A stretch of DNA of 64,000 nucleotides. Origin: Aurantibrevibacter litoralis. Its GTDB lineage: Bacteria > Bacteroidota > Bacteroidia > Flavobacteriales > Flavobacteriaceae. The notes beneath the pieces were generated by a model that worked only from the letters and a program-made list of their open reading frames with translations, did no database searches and was not told the DNA's origin. A program made the translations under genes and the position numbers. The stretch covers positions 1 to 64,000 of the forward strand of contig NZ_JAYEEQ010000011.1 of NCBI RefSeq assembly GCF_034651555.1, written 5' to 3'. Numbering within the stretch: position 1 is the first letter of the stretch; each line of letters opens with the position of its first letter. This document shows positions 33,922 to 44,172 of this stretch, piece by piece.

Positions 33922-36320
33922 TATTCCGTCCTTAAGCTTTTCACCGGATTGGCATTAGCCGCTTTTATCGCCTGGAAACTTACTGTAATAACCGTGACCA
34001 GCATGGCGCCGATTACCGCCAAGGCAAAAATCCACCACTCCAATAGAATATGATACGGATAATCCTGCAACCAGCCGTTCATGATATAATAGGCAATGGG
34101 CACGGCGATAAAGCAGGAGATAACCACCAGTTTTAAAAAGTCCTTGGAAAGCATGTTCCATACATTAAATACGGTTGCTCCCAATACTTTCCGTACCCCT
34201 ATTTCCTTGGTGCGTTGTTCGGCCACAAAAGAGGTGAGTCCGAACAACCCCAAACAGCTGATTAAAATGGCCAGGGCCGTGAAAATTCCGGATAGGGTGC
34301 CAATGCGTTCCTCAGAGGCAAACTTTTCTCCATATTCAGCATCTACAAAATCATAATCAAAAGGAAGATCCGGAAAGTGTTCTTTAAATACCCTTTCTAT
34401 GACCGCAATGTTCTGACTTGCACTTTGATTGGGATTTAGGCGCAGATTGTAGTAACTGGAATTATTGAATTTATCAAAGACATATACACCTTGTTTTACC
34501 GGTTCATAGGGCGATTGAGTAATCATATCCTCTACCACCCCAATAATCGTCAACGGTGGATTCGGATCTTCCTCATCATCGTCTTTGATTAATTTCCCTA
34601 TCGGATTTTGAAGTCCCATGTATTTTACTGCAGTTTGATTAATCAGCACCGCATTGGAGTCCGTTGCGAACTCCCGTGAAAAATCCCGGCCTTCAACAAT
34701 TTTCATTCCTAAAGACTTTGCATATTCCGTAGATACTTCTGTCCACGCCAAATCTTCCTGAAATCCTTCCGGTTTTCCTTCCCATTCAAAACCACCACGA
34801 TTGGACCAGATTTCGGTGGTCGGGGCACTGGAAGAAGACATTTCTAGAACTGCATTAGAGTTAATAAACTCAGTACGCATCAAGTCATACTTTCCTTCAA
34901 AATCTTGACTAAAGGTGGGGATTTGAATAAGGCCCTCTTTTTCATATCCCACAGGACGGTTCTTGGCATGGTTAATTTGCTGCATCACAATCACAGTACC
35001 GATAATGAAAGCCACTGAAACCGTAAACTGTACTACCACTAAAATTTTTCTAGGTAGCCCGGCATATCGGCCTGCCTTAAAGGTGCCTTTAAGAACATCC
35101 ACAGGTTTAAAAGACGAGAGGTACAATGCGGGGTAGCTTCCAGCCACTAGGGCGGTGAATACAATAAAGGCCAGCGAACTAAGCCAAAAAATGCTACTGG
35201 CCCAGGGAAAAGAAATTTCTTTTTTAGAGAGCTCATTAAAGCCGCTTAAAGAAATGAGTACTATCCCTACTGCAAGAATGAAGGCGAATACGACAACCAA
35301 AAAAGATTCACTCAAAAACTGGTTGATTAATTGGTTTCTTTGTGAACCAATCGATTTTCGTATGCCGACTTCCTTGGCTCTTTTTTCGGACCGTGCCGTA
35401 CTTAGGTTCATAAAGTTAATACAAGCCAAAAGCAATACAAATGCCCCAATAATCCCAAAAAGCCACACATACTTTATACGTCCCCCAACCTGTTTGCCGT
35501 TTTCAAAATTACCGCGCAGATACCACTCTTTCATGGGAAAGAGAAATATTTGCGGGTTGAATTCGGCGGTATCCTGATTTAAATCCTTTTTTACATTGCG
35601 AATGACATCCGTAATCTTTTCCATTGTGGTATTGTCCGCAATCTCCACAAACATCTGGAAGGAGTTATTGCCCCATTGGTCTTCGGCATTTTTCATCCAT
35701 TCCTGAGTGGCAATGAGTTTGTCCCATGGCATTAAAAACTCCGCATCGTGGAAGGAGTTATTAAATGGGATGTCCTCATATACTGCACTGACCATAACAT
35801 CGTACTGATTATTCACTTTAAGGGTCTTTCCTATGGGTTCTTCTGCTCCGAAAAGCGCATTTGCCACGGACTCAGAAAGCATCACGGAATTTAACTCCCT
35901 CAAACCGTCTTTTTCCCCTTTTAAAATTTTCAAGTCCAATAGTTCAGGACCGGCTTGTTGCATGAAATTCCCTGTTTTCGAAAGGCTTTTGTCCTTGTAT
36001 TTAAGATATCTGGAGTTGTTCCAGGAAGACATGACAAGGTGTTTGAAATTATCTGCATACCCGTCTCTCATAGCCTTTTCTAAAGGACGAGGGATGGCAG
36101 GACCTGTACCGGTATTTCCATTAAAAGTTTGGGATTGAAACACTTGGGCGATTCTCTCCTTTTTGCTAAAGTAATTGTTGTACGATAATTCGTCCACCAT
36201 CCAAAGTCCGATTAAAAGGGTAACGGCCATGCCCAGAGCAAGACCTCCAATGTTAATGACCGAATAGCCTTTGTTGTTCTTTAAGTTCCGCCAGGCGATT
36301 TTAAAATAGTTTTTAAACAT
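33921..36320 (-). CDS. MacB/FtsX-type ABC permease 4
   Basis: 799 residues from the ATG at 36320 (MFKNYFKIAWRNLKNNKGYS). The open frame continues upstream to a TTG through the palindromic leader, but that part (GRPFPLLGRGLGG) is repeat-derived and rejected. Signatures are RAKEVGIRKSIGSQ and RTKEIGVRKVLGAT. The C-terminus is NPVKSLRTE. The N-terminus IAWRNLKNNKG is typical of this permease family and is shared in outline with permeases 6 and 7. Confidence 0.92.
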   Translation of the reverse strand: MFKNYFKIAWRNLKNNKGYSVINIGGLALGMAVTLLIGLWMVDELSYNNYFSKKERIAQVFQSQTFNGNTGTGPAIPRPLEKAMRDGYADNFKHLVMSSWNNSRYLKYKDKSLSKTGNFMQQAGPELLDLKILKGEKDGLRELNSVMLSESVANALFGAEEPIGKTLKVNNQYDVMVSAVYEDIPFNNSFHDAEFLMPWDKLIATQEWMKNAEDQWGNNSFQMFVEIADNTTMEKITDVIRNVKKDLNQDTAEFNPQIFLFPMKEWYLRGNFENGKQVGGRIKYVWLFGIIGAFVLLLACINFMNLSTARSEKRAKEVGIRKSIGSQRNQLINQFLSESFLVVVFAFILAVGIVLISLSGFNELSKKEISFPWASSIFWLSSLAFIVFTALVAGSYPALYLSSFKPVDVLKGTFKAGRYAGLPRKILVVVQFTVSVAFIIGTVIVMQQINHAKNRPVGYEKEGLIQIPTFSQDFEGKYDLMRTEFINSNAVLEMSSSSAPTTEIWSNRGGFEWEGKPEGFQEDLAWTEVSTEYAKSLGMKIVEGRDFSREFATDSNAVLINQTAVKYMGLQNPIGKLIKDDDEEDPNPPLTIIGVVEDMITQSPYEPVKQGVYVFDKFNNSSYYNLRLNPNQSASQNIAVIERVFKEHFPDLPFDYDFVDAEYGEKFASEERIGTLSGIFTALAILISCLGLFGLTSFVAEQRTKEIGVRKVLGATVFNVWNMLSKDFLKLVVISCFIAVPIAYYIMNGWLQDYPYHILLEWWIFALAVIGAMLVTVITVSFQAIKAANANPVKSLRTE

Positions 36321-36355
36321 AATGATTGATTTTTTTGATTGATGATTTTGTTTTT

Positions 36356-36468
36356 GACCTCCCCCTAACCCCCTCCCAAGGAGGGGGAACGGTCTGCCTA
36401 TTTCTGTTTTTTGTTTCAATTTAATTCCTTCCTCTTCTCTCTCCCCTTGGGGAAGGGCTGGGCTGGGG
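36356..36468 (+). repeat. C-type palindromes between permeases 4 and 5
   Basis: CCCCCTAACCCCCTCCCAAG with GGAGGGGG (36356-36392), and CTCCCCTTGGGGAAGG with GCTGGGG (about 36439-36468). The second touches the permease 5 stop codon. Confidence 0.7.
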
Positions 36469-38874
36469 TTATTCCGTGCGTAAACTTTTGACAGGGTTGG
36501 CTAATGCCGCTTTAATTGCTTGATACCCAACCGTGGTCAAGGCAATAATCATCGTTGTTAAACCCCCAATAAGAAATACTACCCAAGTTATATTGATGTG
36601 AAATTCATAATTTTCAAGCCAGTGCCCCATAAAATATCCGGCTATAGGGGCTGCAATTAAAAAGGCTATGGATATCAGTAGTATAAATTCTTTAGAGAAT
36701 AGAAAAACAATGTTGTTTCTTGTTGCACCCATTACTTTGCGAATACCCGCTTCCTTTAATCGTTTCATGACCATAAAAGAAGCCAAACCGTACAATCCTA
36801 AACAACTCAAGAATATGGCAATGGCGGCAGATAGTTTATACATTTTGGACAAACGTTTTTCACCTTCATAATAAGCGGCAATCTTGTCATCCAAAAATTC
36901 ATATTCAAAAACATAATCCGGAAAAGTGTTGTTCCATAATGTTTCAATAGCTTTTATGGATGCCATTGCCCTATGTGAATTGATTTTGATTCCAGCTATA
37001 CCATATCTCGTTTTTTGAGCGAACATAAAAACACCTGGTATGCCGTCTTTTAAAGAAACACTGTGAAAATCCTTCACAATACCAACTACTAAACCATTTG
37101 CATCACCAAGATCTACTTTTTTATTCAATGCATCCGATGGGTTACTTATACCCAATTTTTTGGCTAATGTTTCGTTAATTATAAACTCTAAAATACTGTC
37201 CGATTCTATCAAATTACGCCCTGCGACCAATTCCAGTTTATACGTATTTAAAAACTCCGGGTCTATTCGCTTACGAATGGAATAGAAATCATTTTCTTCA
37301 GTAGCATTATCAAATGTAAATTTCCCCCAAGAATTTCCTATTTCCATAGGGGTGCTAGAACTAAAACTTGTACTTTCCACTCCAGAAATAGCGGTCAATG
37401 CATTTCGCAAATAATCAATTTTTTCTATTGAAATACTATCGGTAGGAATGGACACATTAACCACCGCATCCTTACTAAAACCCAATGGTTGGCTCATGAA
37501 GTAATCCATTTGTTGTACTACTACAATGGTACCTATAATTAAGGTTTGGGCTATTATAAATTGAAAGATCACAAGACCGCGCCGCATTGAAATTCCTCCT
37601 GAGCTTACCGTAGTCACTTTACTTTTTAAAGCATTGATTGGGTTAAACCTAGAAAGCACAATGGATGGATAAAACCCTGCCAAAAATGTAACTGTGATCG
37701 CGATCACGACCAAAAACAATGCTATTTCCATCCAATTCACCATACCAAAAGATAGGGGTAGGTCTATCAATGTCGCCAACCATTTTAATGAAACAAATGA
37801 TACTAGCAAGGCCAATATCACAGCTAAGATTACTATCATAAAGGTTTCAGAAAGGAACTGCACTTTTAATTGTAGCTTATTGCCCCCCAATACTTTGCGT
37901 ATGCCTATTTCTTTGGAACGATCTACTGTTTGTGCCGTTGATAAATTAATGAAATTGACGCATGCAATAAGTAAAATAAATCCAGCCACAATCCATAATA
38001 CATTGATCATTTTAGGGCTTATGCTTTTGCCACTAAAATTTCCAGATTCGGTATCAAAGTGAATTTGGTCCAATGATTGTAAAATATGCGTATCTTCATT
38101 ATCGGTCACTTTATTTTGAACTGAAAGTGCTTTCAGTTGATCATTTACGGAAGAAGTCGATACATTGCTTGGCAATAAAACGAAGCACCCAAAATTGCCA
38201 TCGGTCCCATCCCAGTTATCGGAATTTAAAAACTGTGAGGTGTAGCCTGTACCGTAAGAAATCAACAGCTTAATTTGAAGATCGGTGTTCTTTGGAACCT
38301 CCGCCAAAATACCAGTAACCTTTAGAATCTCGTTATTGTTCCATTTAACGGTTGCGCCCATCGCCTCTTCCCAAGTGCCAAAATACTTCTCCGCTATTTC
38401 TTTGGATAGTACAACAGTATTTAGGTCTTTTAAAGTTGCAGGCGTACCCGCAAGCCATGTAAAGTCAAAAATGTCAAATAAATTGGGTTCCGAAATAAAG
38501 ACACCTTCCTTTTCCTTAAACCTTTTAGCCAGATTTCCATTCTTGTCTAAAACAGCTATTTGAGTGTTGTTTTCCTTATAAATGGCTGCGACCTTTTCTA
38601 CTTGGGGAAGCGAATTTTTAATGCCTTCTGGCAGCGCATATGCCGAGGAGGACGCATAAAATACTTCGGTGTTCGGATGATGATACTCTGTCAATACACG
38701 ATAGATACGGTCTTTTTTACTATGATAATCATCAAAACTTAATTCGAATTGAATCACAATAAATATGATTAAACAAACCGAAATACCTAAGGCCAACCCC
38801 CCAATATTGATAAGGGTATACCCTTTTCTTCTGACTAAATTTCTTATTGCCAATTTCAGATAGTTCCTAATCAT
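36469..38874 (-). CDS. MacB/FtsX-type ABC permease 5
   Basis: 801 residues with both halves intact. Signatures are RSKEIGIRKVLGGN and RLKEAGIRKVMGAT; the second has Ala for Ile. The tail is NPVKSLRTE. It starts 19 bases after the stop of permease 6, without a repeat, so permeases 6 and 5 form a second tight pair. The periplasmic domains differ strongly from permeases 4, 6 and 7, suggesting a different ligand or partner. Confidence 0.92.
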   Translation of the reverse strand: MIRNYLKLAIRNLVRRKGYTLINIGGLALGISVCLIIFIVIQFELSFDDYHSKKDRIYRVLTEYHHPNTEVFYASSSAYALPEGIKNSLPQVEKVAAIYKENNTQIAVLDKNGNLAKRFKEKEGVFISEPNLFDIFDFTWLAGTPATLKDLNTVVLSKEIAEKYFGTWEEAMGATVKWNNNEILKVTGILAEVPKNTDLQIKLLISYGTGYTSQFLNSDNWDGTDGNFGCFVLLPSNVSTSSVNDQLKALSVQNKVTDNEDTHILQSLDQIHFDTESGNFSGKSISPKMINVLWIVAGFILLIACVNFINLSTAQTVDRSKEIGIRKVLGGNKLQLKVQFLSETFMIVILAVILALLVSFVSLKWLATLIDLPLSFGMVNWMEIALFLVVIAITVTFLAGFYPSIVLSRFNPINALKSKVTTVSSGGISMRRGLVIFQFIIAQTLIIGTIVVVQQMDYFMSQPLGFSKDAVVNVSIPTDSISIEKIDYLRNALTAISGVESTSFSSSTPMEIGNSWGKFTFDNATEENDFYSIRKRIDPEFLNTYKLELVAGRNLIESDSILEFIINETLAKKLGISNPSDALNKKVDLGDANGLVVGIVKDFHSVSLKDGIPGVFMFAQKTRYGIAGIKINSHRAMASIKAIETLWNNTFPDYVFEYEFLDDKIAAYYEGEKRLSKMYKLSAAIAIFLSCLGLYGLASFMVMKRLKEAGIRKVMGATRNNIVFLFSKEFILLISIAFLIAAPIAGYFMGHWLENYEFHINITWVVFLIGGLTTMIIALTTVGYQAIKAALANPVKSLRTE

Positions 38875-38893
38875 ATTTTCTCATTTTAATTGT

Positions 38894-41329
38894 TTATTCT
38901 GACCGCAAACTTTTTACCGGATTTACAATGGCCGCCTTTATACTTTGGTAACTCACCGTAATCACCGAGATGAGTATGGCCAAAAAAGCAGCCAGCACAA
39001 ATATCCACCATGGAATGTCTATGCGATAAGAGAAATCCTCCAGCCATTTGTTCATGACGTACCAGCCAACAGGTAATGAAATTAAAATGGCAATACCCAC
39101 CAGTTTTAAGAAATCCAGTGTAAGTTTCATTGAAATCTGACTGACGCTGGCTCCTAATACCTTTCGGACCCCTATTTCTTTCACCCGCTTTTCTGCATTA
39201 AAGGCAGCTAATCCAAATAATCCTAGGCAGGCAATAAGTAAGGAAAGTAGGGTAAAAATGATAAATATATTCCCCAATCGCTGTTCGCTTTGGTAGGTGT
39301 CATTAAAGGAATCTTCCATGAAATAATAATTAAATGGCTCCCCCGGAACAATGGTATTCCAAATTTCTTCGATGCGCGAAATGGAATTTTCAAAATTTCC
39401 AGCTTCTAACTTTACAGCCATAGCATTTGCATTAGCGGACAAACGCATGCTTAGGGCATCGATTTCTTCTTTAAAAGAATCGAAATGAAAATCCTTAACT
39501 ACCCCAATAATCGTGTAAAAGTCCGGACTGTCTGAATCAAAATCATTAGAATACTGAAGTCCTATTGCTTCTTTAGGGGTGGTCTTCATTAATTTTACCG
39601 CTGTTTCGTTCACAATTATGGCGGTGGAGTCACTTCCGAAATTTTTATCAAAATCACGGCCGGCTACAAATTTGAAATCCATAGTGGAGGCGTAGTCATA
39701 ATCTACCCCCCAAGTTTGGATACTTAAGGCGTTTTCCTGACTGGTGAGCCCTCCCTTGGGTCTAAAAGTAGAATCGCTTCTGTTGGATGGAGTCGGAAAA
39801 AAACTACTTAATGTGGCATTTTTTACAAATCCTAATTGTGTTACCTGTTCTTTTAGAGAACCTACCTTTTTACCAGCTGTGTACACATCTTTTACAATTA
39901 GGATTTGGTCTTTGGAAAAACCGAGATCTTTTCCTTGAATGTAGCTTAACTGTTGATAAACTACCAAGGTGCTTACAATTAAAAACACGGAAATGGCAAA
40001 CTGAAAAACAACGAGTGAATTTCTAATGTTTCCGCCACCGGCGCTGCTTGGCCCCCCACCTTTTAAAACCTTTACTGGCATAAAGCGAGACATGAAAAAA
40101 GCGGGGTAACTTCCGGAAAACAATCCCAGTAAGACGACCGAACTCAGGATTATCAACCAAAAGAGCGGATTGACAAAAGGGATAGCTATTTCTTTTGCCG
40201 CTATGGTATTAAACAAGGGTAGCACCAAAACAGCAATAAGTAATGCCAGTATCATAGATAATAGGGAAATTAATCCCGATTCTACCAAAAACTGCCGTAT
40301 CAAATCATTCTTATTAGAACCCAAGGTTTTGCGCACCCCAACTTCTTTGGCTCTTTTTAAGGAATGTGCCGTAGACAAATTCATAAAATTAACACTAGCC
40401 AAAACAATGAGGAAAATGGCTATAAAAGAAAGGATATAAATACTTTGCCTGTCATTGTTGGCACTCATTTCCGCTACCAAATTGGAGTTTAGATGGATAT
40501 CGCTTAAGAGCATAGTGCTATATATGAGATGGTTGCCGGCTGCTTTAAATTCTTGTTCCGTAATACCGGGCAAAAATTGTTGTACCCCGGGGATTACATA
40601 TTTCCCTAAAAAGCCCTCCAAAGGTTTTTGCATATCTGCTACCTCAGCAGTGGGGATAAGCTTAAAAAAAGTGTTATAGTTATTACTGCCCCAATTCACC
40701 ACTTTAGCATCGGCAAACCCTTCCATGGACTTAAAAAGGGTATACTCCCTTAAAAATGAATTTTTTGGCAAATCATCTATTACACCCGTGACGGTGTAGG
40801 TTTCTTCATTATTTAATAATAGACTTTGGCCAACGGCGTTCGAAATTCCAAAATGCTTCTCTGCCGCAGTTTTGGTTATTACCAGCGTGTTGGGATTTTG
40901 TAATGCCGTTTTTGAATCTCCGGCGAGCAAGGAAATTCCAAACATCTCAAAAAATGTGGGGTCTACATAGGTAGTCTGCTCTTCCTTCACATTGGCTTTG
41001 GCGTCTACTTTTCTTACCAATGCACTGCCCTGTGTTCTAAAACGAGTTACCAGTTCAACTTCTGAAAAATCGCTTTTCAGCGCCTCGGCCATGGGCGCCG
41101 GACTTACCGCAAATTTCCTTGCATCGCCACCAAATTTTATATCGGAATTTATCCTATAAATACGATCTGCATCCGGGAACATCGTATCGAACTGTAATTC
41201 GTCATAGATATATAATGAAATGAGTAGCGCACCGGCCATACCAACAGATAGGCCAAAGGTGTTGAGAAACGTAAAAAAGGGTTGCTTTTTTATACTTCGC
41301 CAGGCGATTTTTAAATTGTTTTTAAGCAT
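38894..41329 (-). CDS. MacB/FtsX-type ABC permease 6
   Basis: 811 residues. Signatures are RAKEVGVRKTLGSN and RVKEIGVRKVLGAS. The tail is NPVKSLRSE. The N-terminus IAWRSIKKQPFFTFLNTFGL (TM1) is followed by a large periplasmic domain of about 220 residues. Its 5' leader is almost identical to that of permease 7, so the pair arose by a recent block duplication or conversion of the leader. Confidence 0.92.
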   Translation of the reverse strand: MLKNNLKIAWRSIKKQPFFTFLNTFGLSVGMAGALLISLYIYDELQFDTMFPDADRIYRINSDIKFGGDARKFAVSPAPMAEALKSDFSEVELVTRFRTQGSALVRKVDAKANVKEEQTTYVDPTFFEMFGISLLAGDSKTALQNPNTLVITKTAAEKHFGISNAVGQSLLLNNEETYTVTGVIDDLPKNSFLREYTLFKSMEGFADAKVVNWGSNNYNTFFKLIPTAEVADMQKPLEGFLGKYVIPGVQQFLPGITEQEFKAAGNHLIYSTMLLSDIHLNSNLVAEMSANNDRQSIYILSFIAIFLIVLASVNFMNLSTAHSLKRAKEVGVRKTLGSNKNDLIRQFLVESGLISLLSMILALLIAVLVLPLFNTIAAKEIAIPFVNPLFWLIILSSVVLLGLFSGSYPAFFMSRFMPVKVLKGGGPSSAGGGNIRNSLVVFQFAISVFLIVSTLVVYQQLSYIQGKDLGFSKDQILIVKDVYTAGKKVGSLKEQVTQLGFVKNATLSSFFPTPSNRSDSTFRPKGGLTSQENALSIQTWGVDYDYASTMDFKFVAGRDFDKNFGSDSTAIIVNETAVKLMKTTPKEAIGLQYSNDFDSDSPDFYTIIGVVKDFHFDSFKEEIDALSMRLSANANAMAVKLEAGNFENSISRIEEIWNTIVPGEPFNYYFMEDSFNDTYQSEQRLGNIFIIFTLLSLLIACLGLFGLAAFNAEKRVKEIGVRKVLGASVSQISMKLTLDFLKLVGIAILISLPVGWYVMNKWLEDFSYRIDIPWWIFVLAAFLAILISVITVSYQSIKAAIVNPVKSLRSE

Positions 41330-41343
41330 AATGATTGGTTTTT

Positions 41344-41577
41344 GACCTCCCCCTAACCCCCTCCCAAGGAAGGGGAACGGTTCGTCTATTTATGTTTTTT
41401 TGTTTACTTTTTTTTAAAGCTCCCCTCTTTTCTAAAGAGGGGTGTCCGCCTTTGGCGGACGGGGGAGATTTTGCCCCCTTTATATACATTTGTTTTTTAC
41501 CCAAAGGTTTTAATCTAATCCCTCCGACCCCACTAAAGCGGGGCCACCTCCCTTTGAAAAAGGGAGGAGCTTTTTTT
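41344..41577 (+). repeat. C-type palindrome plus full A+B unit between permeases 6 and 7
   Basis: C part at 41344-41380, A half at 41417-41471 (the variant GTCCGCCTTTGGCGGAC), B half at 41516-41577, which ends on the permease 7 stop codon. The whole block is repeated nearly unchanged at 43951-44167. Confidence 0.85.
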
Positions 41578-43936
41578 ATTCCGTCCGTAAACTTTTTACA
41601 GGGTTTAACAATGCCACCCTAATGGATTGAAAACTAACTGTAATTAAAGCAATAACTATAGCTATGACACCAGCAATCGGAAAAACCCACCAAGGGATGT
41701 CAATACGATAAGCAAAACGCTCTAACCAGTTTTGCATAGCCCACCAAGCCAATGGAATGGCAAGTAGAATAGCAACCAGCACCAAACCCATAAAATCTTT
41801 TGACAATAATCTTACAATGCCTGAAACGTTGGAGCCCAAAACCTTGCGTATGCCAATTTCCTTGCGGCGTTGTTCTGCAGTATACGCCGAAAGCCCAAAC
41901 AAACCCAAACAAGAAATGATGATAGCGAGCAAAGCGAAGATTTTGGAAAGGTTACCTACTAGTTTTTCACTTCTGAACATCGCATTAAAGGCATCGTCCA
42001 CAAATTCATATTCGAACGGAAAGGCAGGATTATGTTTTTTCATAACACTTTCCGTAAAGGCCAGAGCTTCCGATAAATCATTGCCCAGTTTGATTTTTAC
42101 ATACATGTAATTTGCAGCGTCAGGATTGTTAAAAAACAGGACCGGATCGCTCGTGCCATACATGTCGCCGTATAAATAATCTTGTACCACGCCGATAATG
42201 GTATAGGTCTCACCTCGCGTTATCGTCTTGCCAACAGCACTTCCGTCTCCCATCATTTTGGCAAGTGATTGGGAGACCATAACAGAGGTACTGTCTGGTG
42301 CCTGATTCTCGCTAAATCCCCTACCGTCAATGATTTTCATTCCTGCTGTTTCCAGGAAACTTGGACTGATATGCCTAAATGAAATTAACACCTCTTTGGT
42401 ATCCGTACCCCCTTGCCATTCAAAACCTGACCCATTGTTCCCGCCATAAAGGATATCAGAATTGTTGAGTGCTAAATTTTCTATCAGACCCGAAGCTATC
42501 ATGTCTTGTCTAATGGGATTAAAATTTTTAATCATATCCCCATTTACATTTATTTTAATGAGATTCTCCTTTTGGTATCCCAAATCACGACTTTTTACAT
42601 GCTGCACTTGTTGATAGACTATAATAGTGCTGATTATAAATACAATGGAAACTGCAAATTGGGCAACAACCAGTCCCTTGCGAATATAAGTAGCGCTGTT
42701 CTCCCGGACTTGTACCCCTTTAATGACTTTGACGGGTTTGAAGGAGGATAGGTAAAACGCAGGATACCATCCCGCAAGAAGACCGCATATCAAGGTAATT
42801 CCTATAAGGGCAAACACATGTATAGGGTCAAAAAGCCGAAGTTCCAATTGTTTTTCCGCAAGAATATTAAATTGAGGTAACAGTATCAAAAGCAAAACCA
42901 CACTTACCATGGTCGCCAAACTAGCCGTAATCAATGCCTCGGCAATAAACTGGGAGATCAATCTGTTTTTACCCGAACCCAGTACTTTACGTATGCCCAC
43001 TTCTTTGGCTCTTTTTTCACTTCTGGCGGTAGACAGGTTCATGAAGTTGATACAAGCGATGAGAAGTATGATAAGGGCGATAATGGAAAATAATCGTACA
43101 AAGGTGATTTGGCCGCCTACAATTTTTCCGCCTTTAAACTCGGACCTAAGGTGCCAATCCTTTATTGAATGTAAAAAAGCATAGGTGTTGGGGTCTTCTG
43201 TTTTTGCAGGAATTATCTTTTGAACTTTTGCATCGACCGCCTTAAAATCTGCATCAGGGGCAAGTTCCACAAAAGTGTCCGCAAAATTATTTCCGTACTC
43301 TTTTGCCCATGACACGTCCTCTTCCCCTAATTGAAAGCGCTCAAATGGCAACAACCAGTCAAATCCAAAGGAGACGTTATTCGGTAAATCCGCTACAACG
43401 CCCGTAACCGTAAAATTATACGTATTGTCAATTCTCAATACACGGTTCAGTGCGTTTGTATTTTTTCCAAAGAGGGCCGTAGCTGTTCTTTGTGTCAAAA
43501 CAATGGCGTCTGGCCTGTTAAGTGCATTTTTTGCACTTCCTTCCACAAACCGGAGGCTAAAAATTTCCAGAAAGTCAGGCTCGGCATACCTCCCCCTTCT
43601 ATTAATTCCTTTATCACCTTCAGTAATTAAAATTTCTCCGCTCCATGTAGTGGCAGTCCTCGTGATTTCAGGTATTTCATCCTTTAAGTCTTTTGCTAAA
43701 GGCCCTGGGGTTGAATAAAATGTGCGCCACTCTCCTTCATATTTCTGGTTTGTAGGTACAAAGTAAACAAGGTCTTGTTTGGGAAAAGCACTATCGAAAT
43801 TCACTTCGTCCTCTACCCAAAGGAATATCAAACCAGCACAGGTTATCCCAATGGCTAGCCCGAAAATGTTAAGAGCGCTGTAGCCTTTGTTCTTCCAAAG
43901 ACTTCGACAGGCGATTTTTAAATTGTTTTTAAGCAT
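41576..43936 (-). CDS. MacB/FtsX-type ABC permease 7
   Basis: 786 residues and the first permease translated in the operon. Signatures are RAKEVGIRKVLGSG and RRKEIGIRKVLGSN. The tail is LLNPVKSLRTE. Being next to ATPase 2, HlyD and TolC, it is the best candidate for the core permease of the tripartite pump. The others may be alternative subunits. Confidence 0.93.
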   Translation of the reverse strand: MLKNNLKIACRSLWKNKGYSALNIFGLAIGITCAGLIFLWVEDEVNFDSAFPKQDLVYFVPTNQKYEGEWRTFYSTPGPLAKDLKDEIPEITRTATTWSGEILITEGDKGINRRGRYAEPDFLEIFSLRFVEGSAKNALNRPDAIVLTQRTATALFGKNTNALNRVLRIDNTYNFTVTGVVADLPNNVSFGFDWLLPFERFQLGEEDVSWAKEYGNNFADTFVELAPDADFKAVDAKVQKIIPAKTEDPNTYAFLHSIKDWHLRSEFKGGKIVGGQITFVRLFSIIALIILLIACINFMNLSTARSEKRAKEVGIRKVLGSGKNRLISQFIAEALITASLATMVSVVLLLILLPQFNILAEKQLELRLFDPIHVFALIGITLICGLLAGWYPAFYLSSFKPVKVIKGVQVRENSATYIRKGLVVAQFAVSIVFIISTIIVYQQVQHVKSRDLGYQKENLIKINVNGDMIKNFNPIRQDMIASGLIENLALNNSDILYGGNNGSGFEWQGGTDTKEVLISFRHISPSFLETAGMKIIDGRGFSENQAPDSTSVMVSQSLAKMMGDGSAVGKTITRGETYTIIGVVQDYLYGDMYGTSDPVLFFNNPDAANYMYVKIKLGNDLSEALAFTESVMKKHNPAFPFEYEFVDDAFNAMFRSEKLVGNLSKIFALLAIIISCLGLFGLSAYTAEQRRKEIGIRKVLGSNVSGIVRLLSKDFMGLVLVAILLAIPLAWWAMQNWLERFAYRIDIPWWVFPIAGVIAIVIALITVSFQSIRVALLNPVKSLRTE

Positions 43937-43950
43937 AATGATTGGTTTTT

Positions 43951-44167
43951 GACCTCCCCCTAACCCCTCCCAAGGAAGGGGAACGGTTCGTCTATTTATG
44001 TTTTTTTGTTTACTTTTTTTAAAGCTCCCCTCTTTTCTAAAGAGGGGTGTCCGCCTTTGGCGGACGGGGAGATTCTGCCCCCAAAATACCTTTTTTACCC
44101 AAAGGTTTTAATCTAATCCCTCCGACCCGTAAAAGCGGGGCCACCTCCCTTTGCCAAAGGGAGGAGT
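43951..44167 (+). repeat. C-type palindrome plus full A+B unit between permease 7 and ATPase 2
   Basis: A near copy of 41344-41577 with small indels (the C part has one C fewer, and the central spacer is shorter). It ends 6 bases before the ATPase 2 stop codon. Confidence 0.85.
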
Positions 44168-44172
44168 CTTAT

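Noticed and set aside
36321..36419. TTG start giving permease 4 a 33-residue extension
   Set aside because: The extension is encoded by a C-type palindrome. The ATG at 36320 gives the standard N-terminus of the family.
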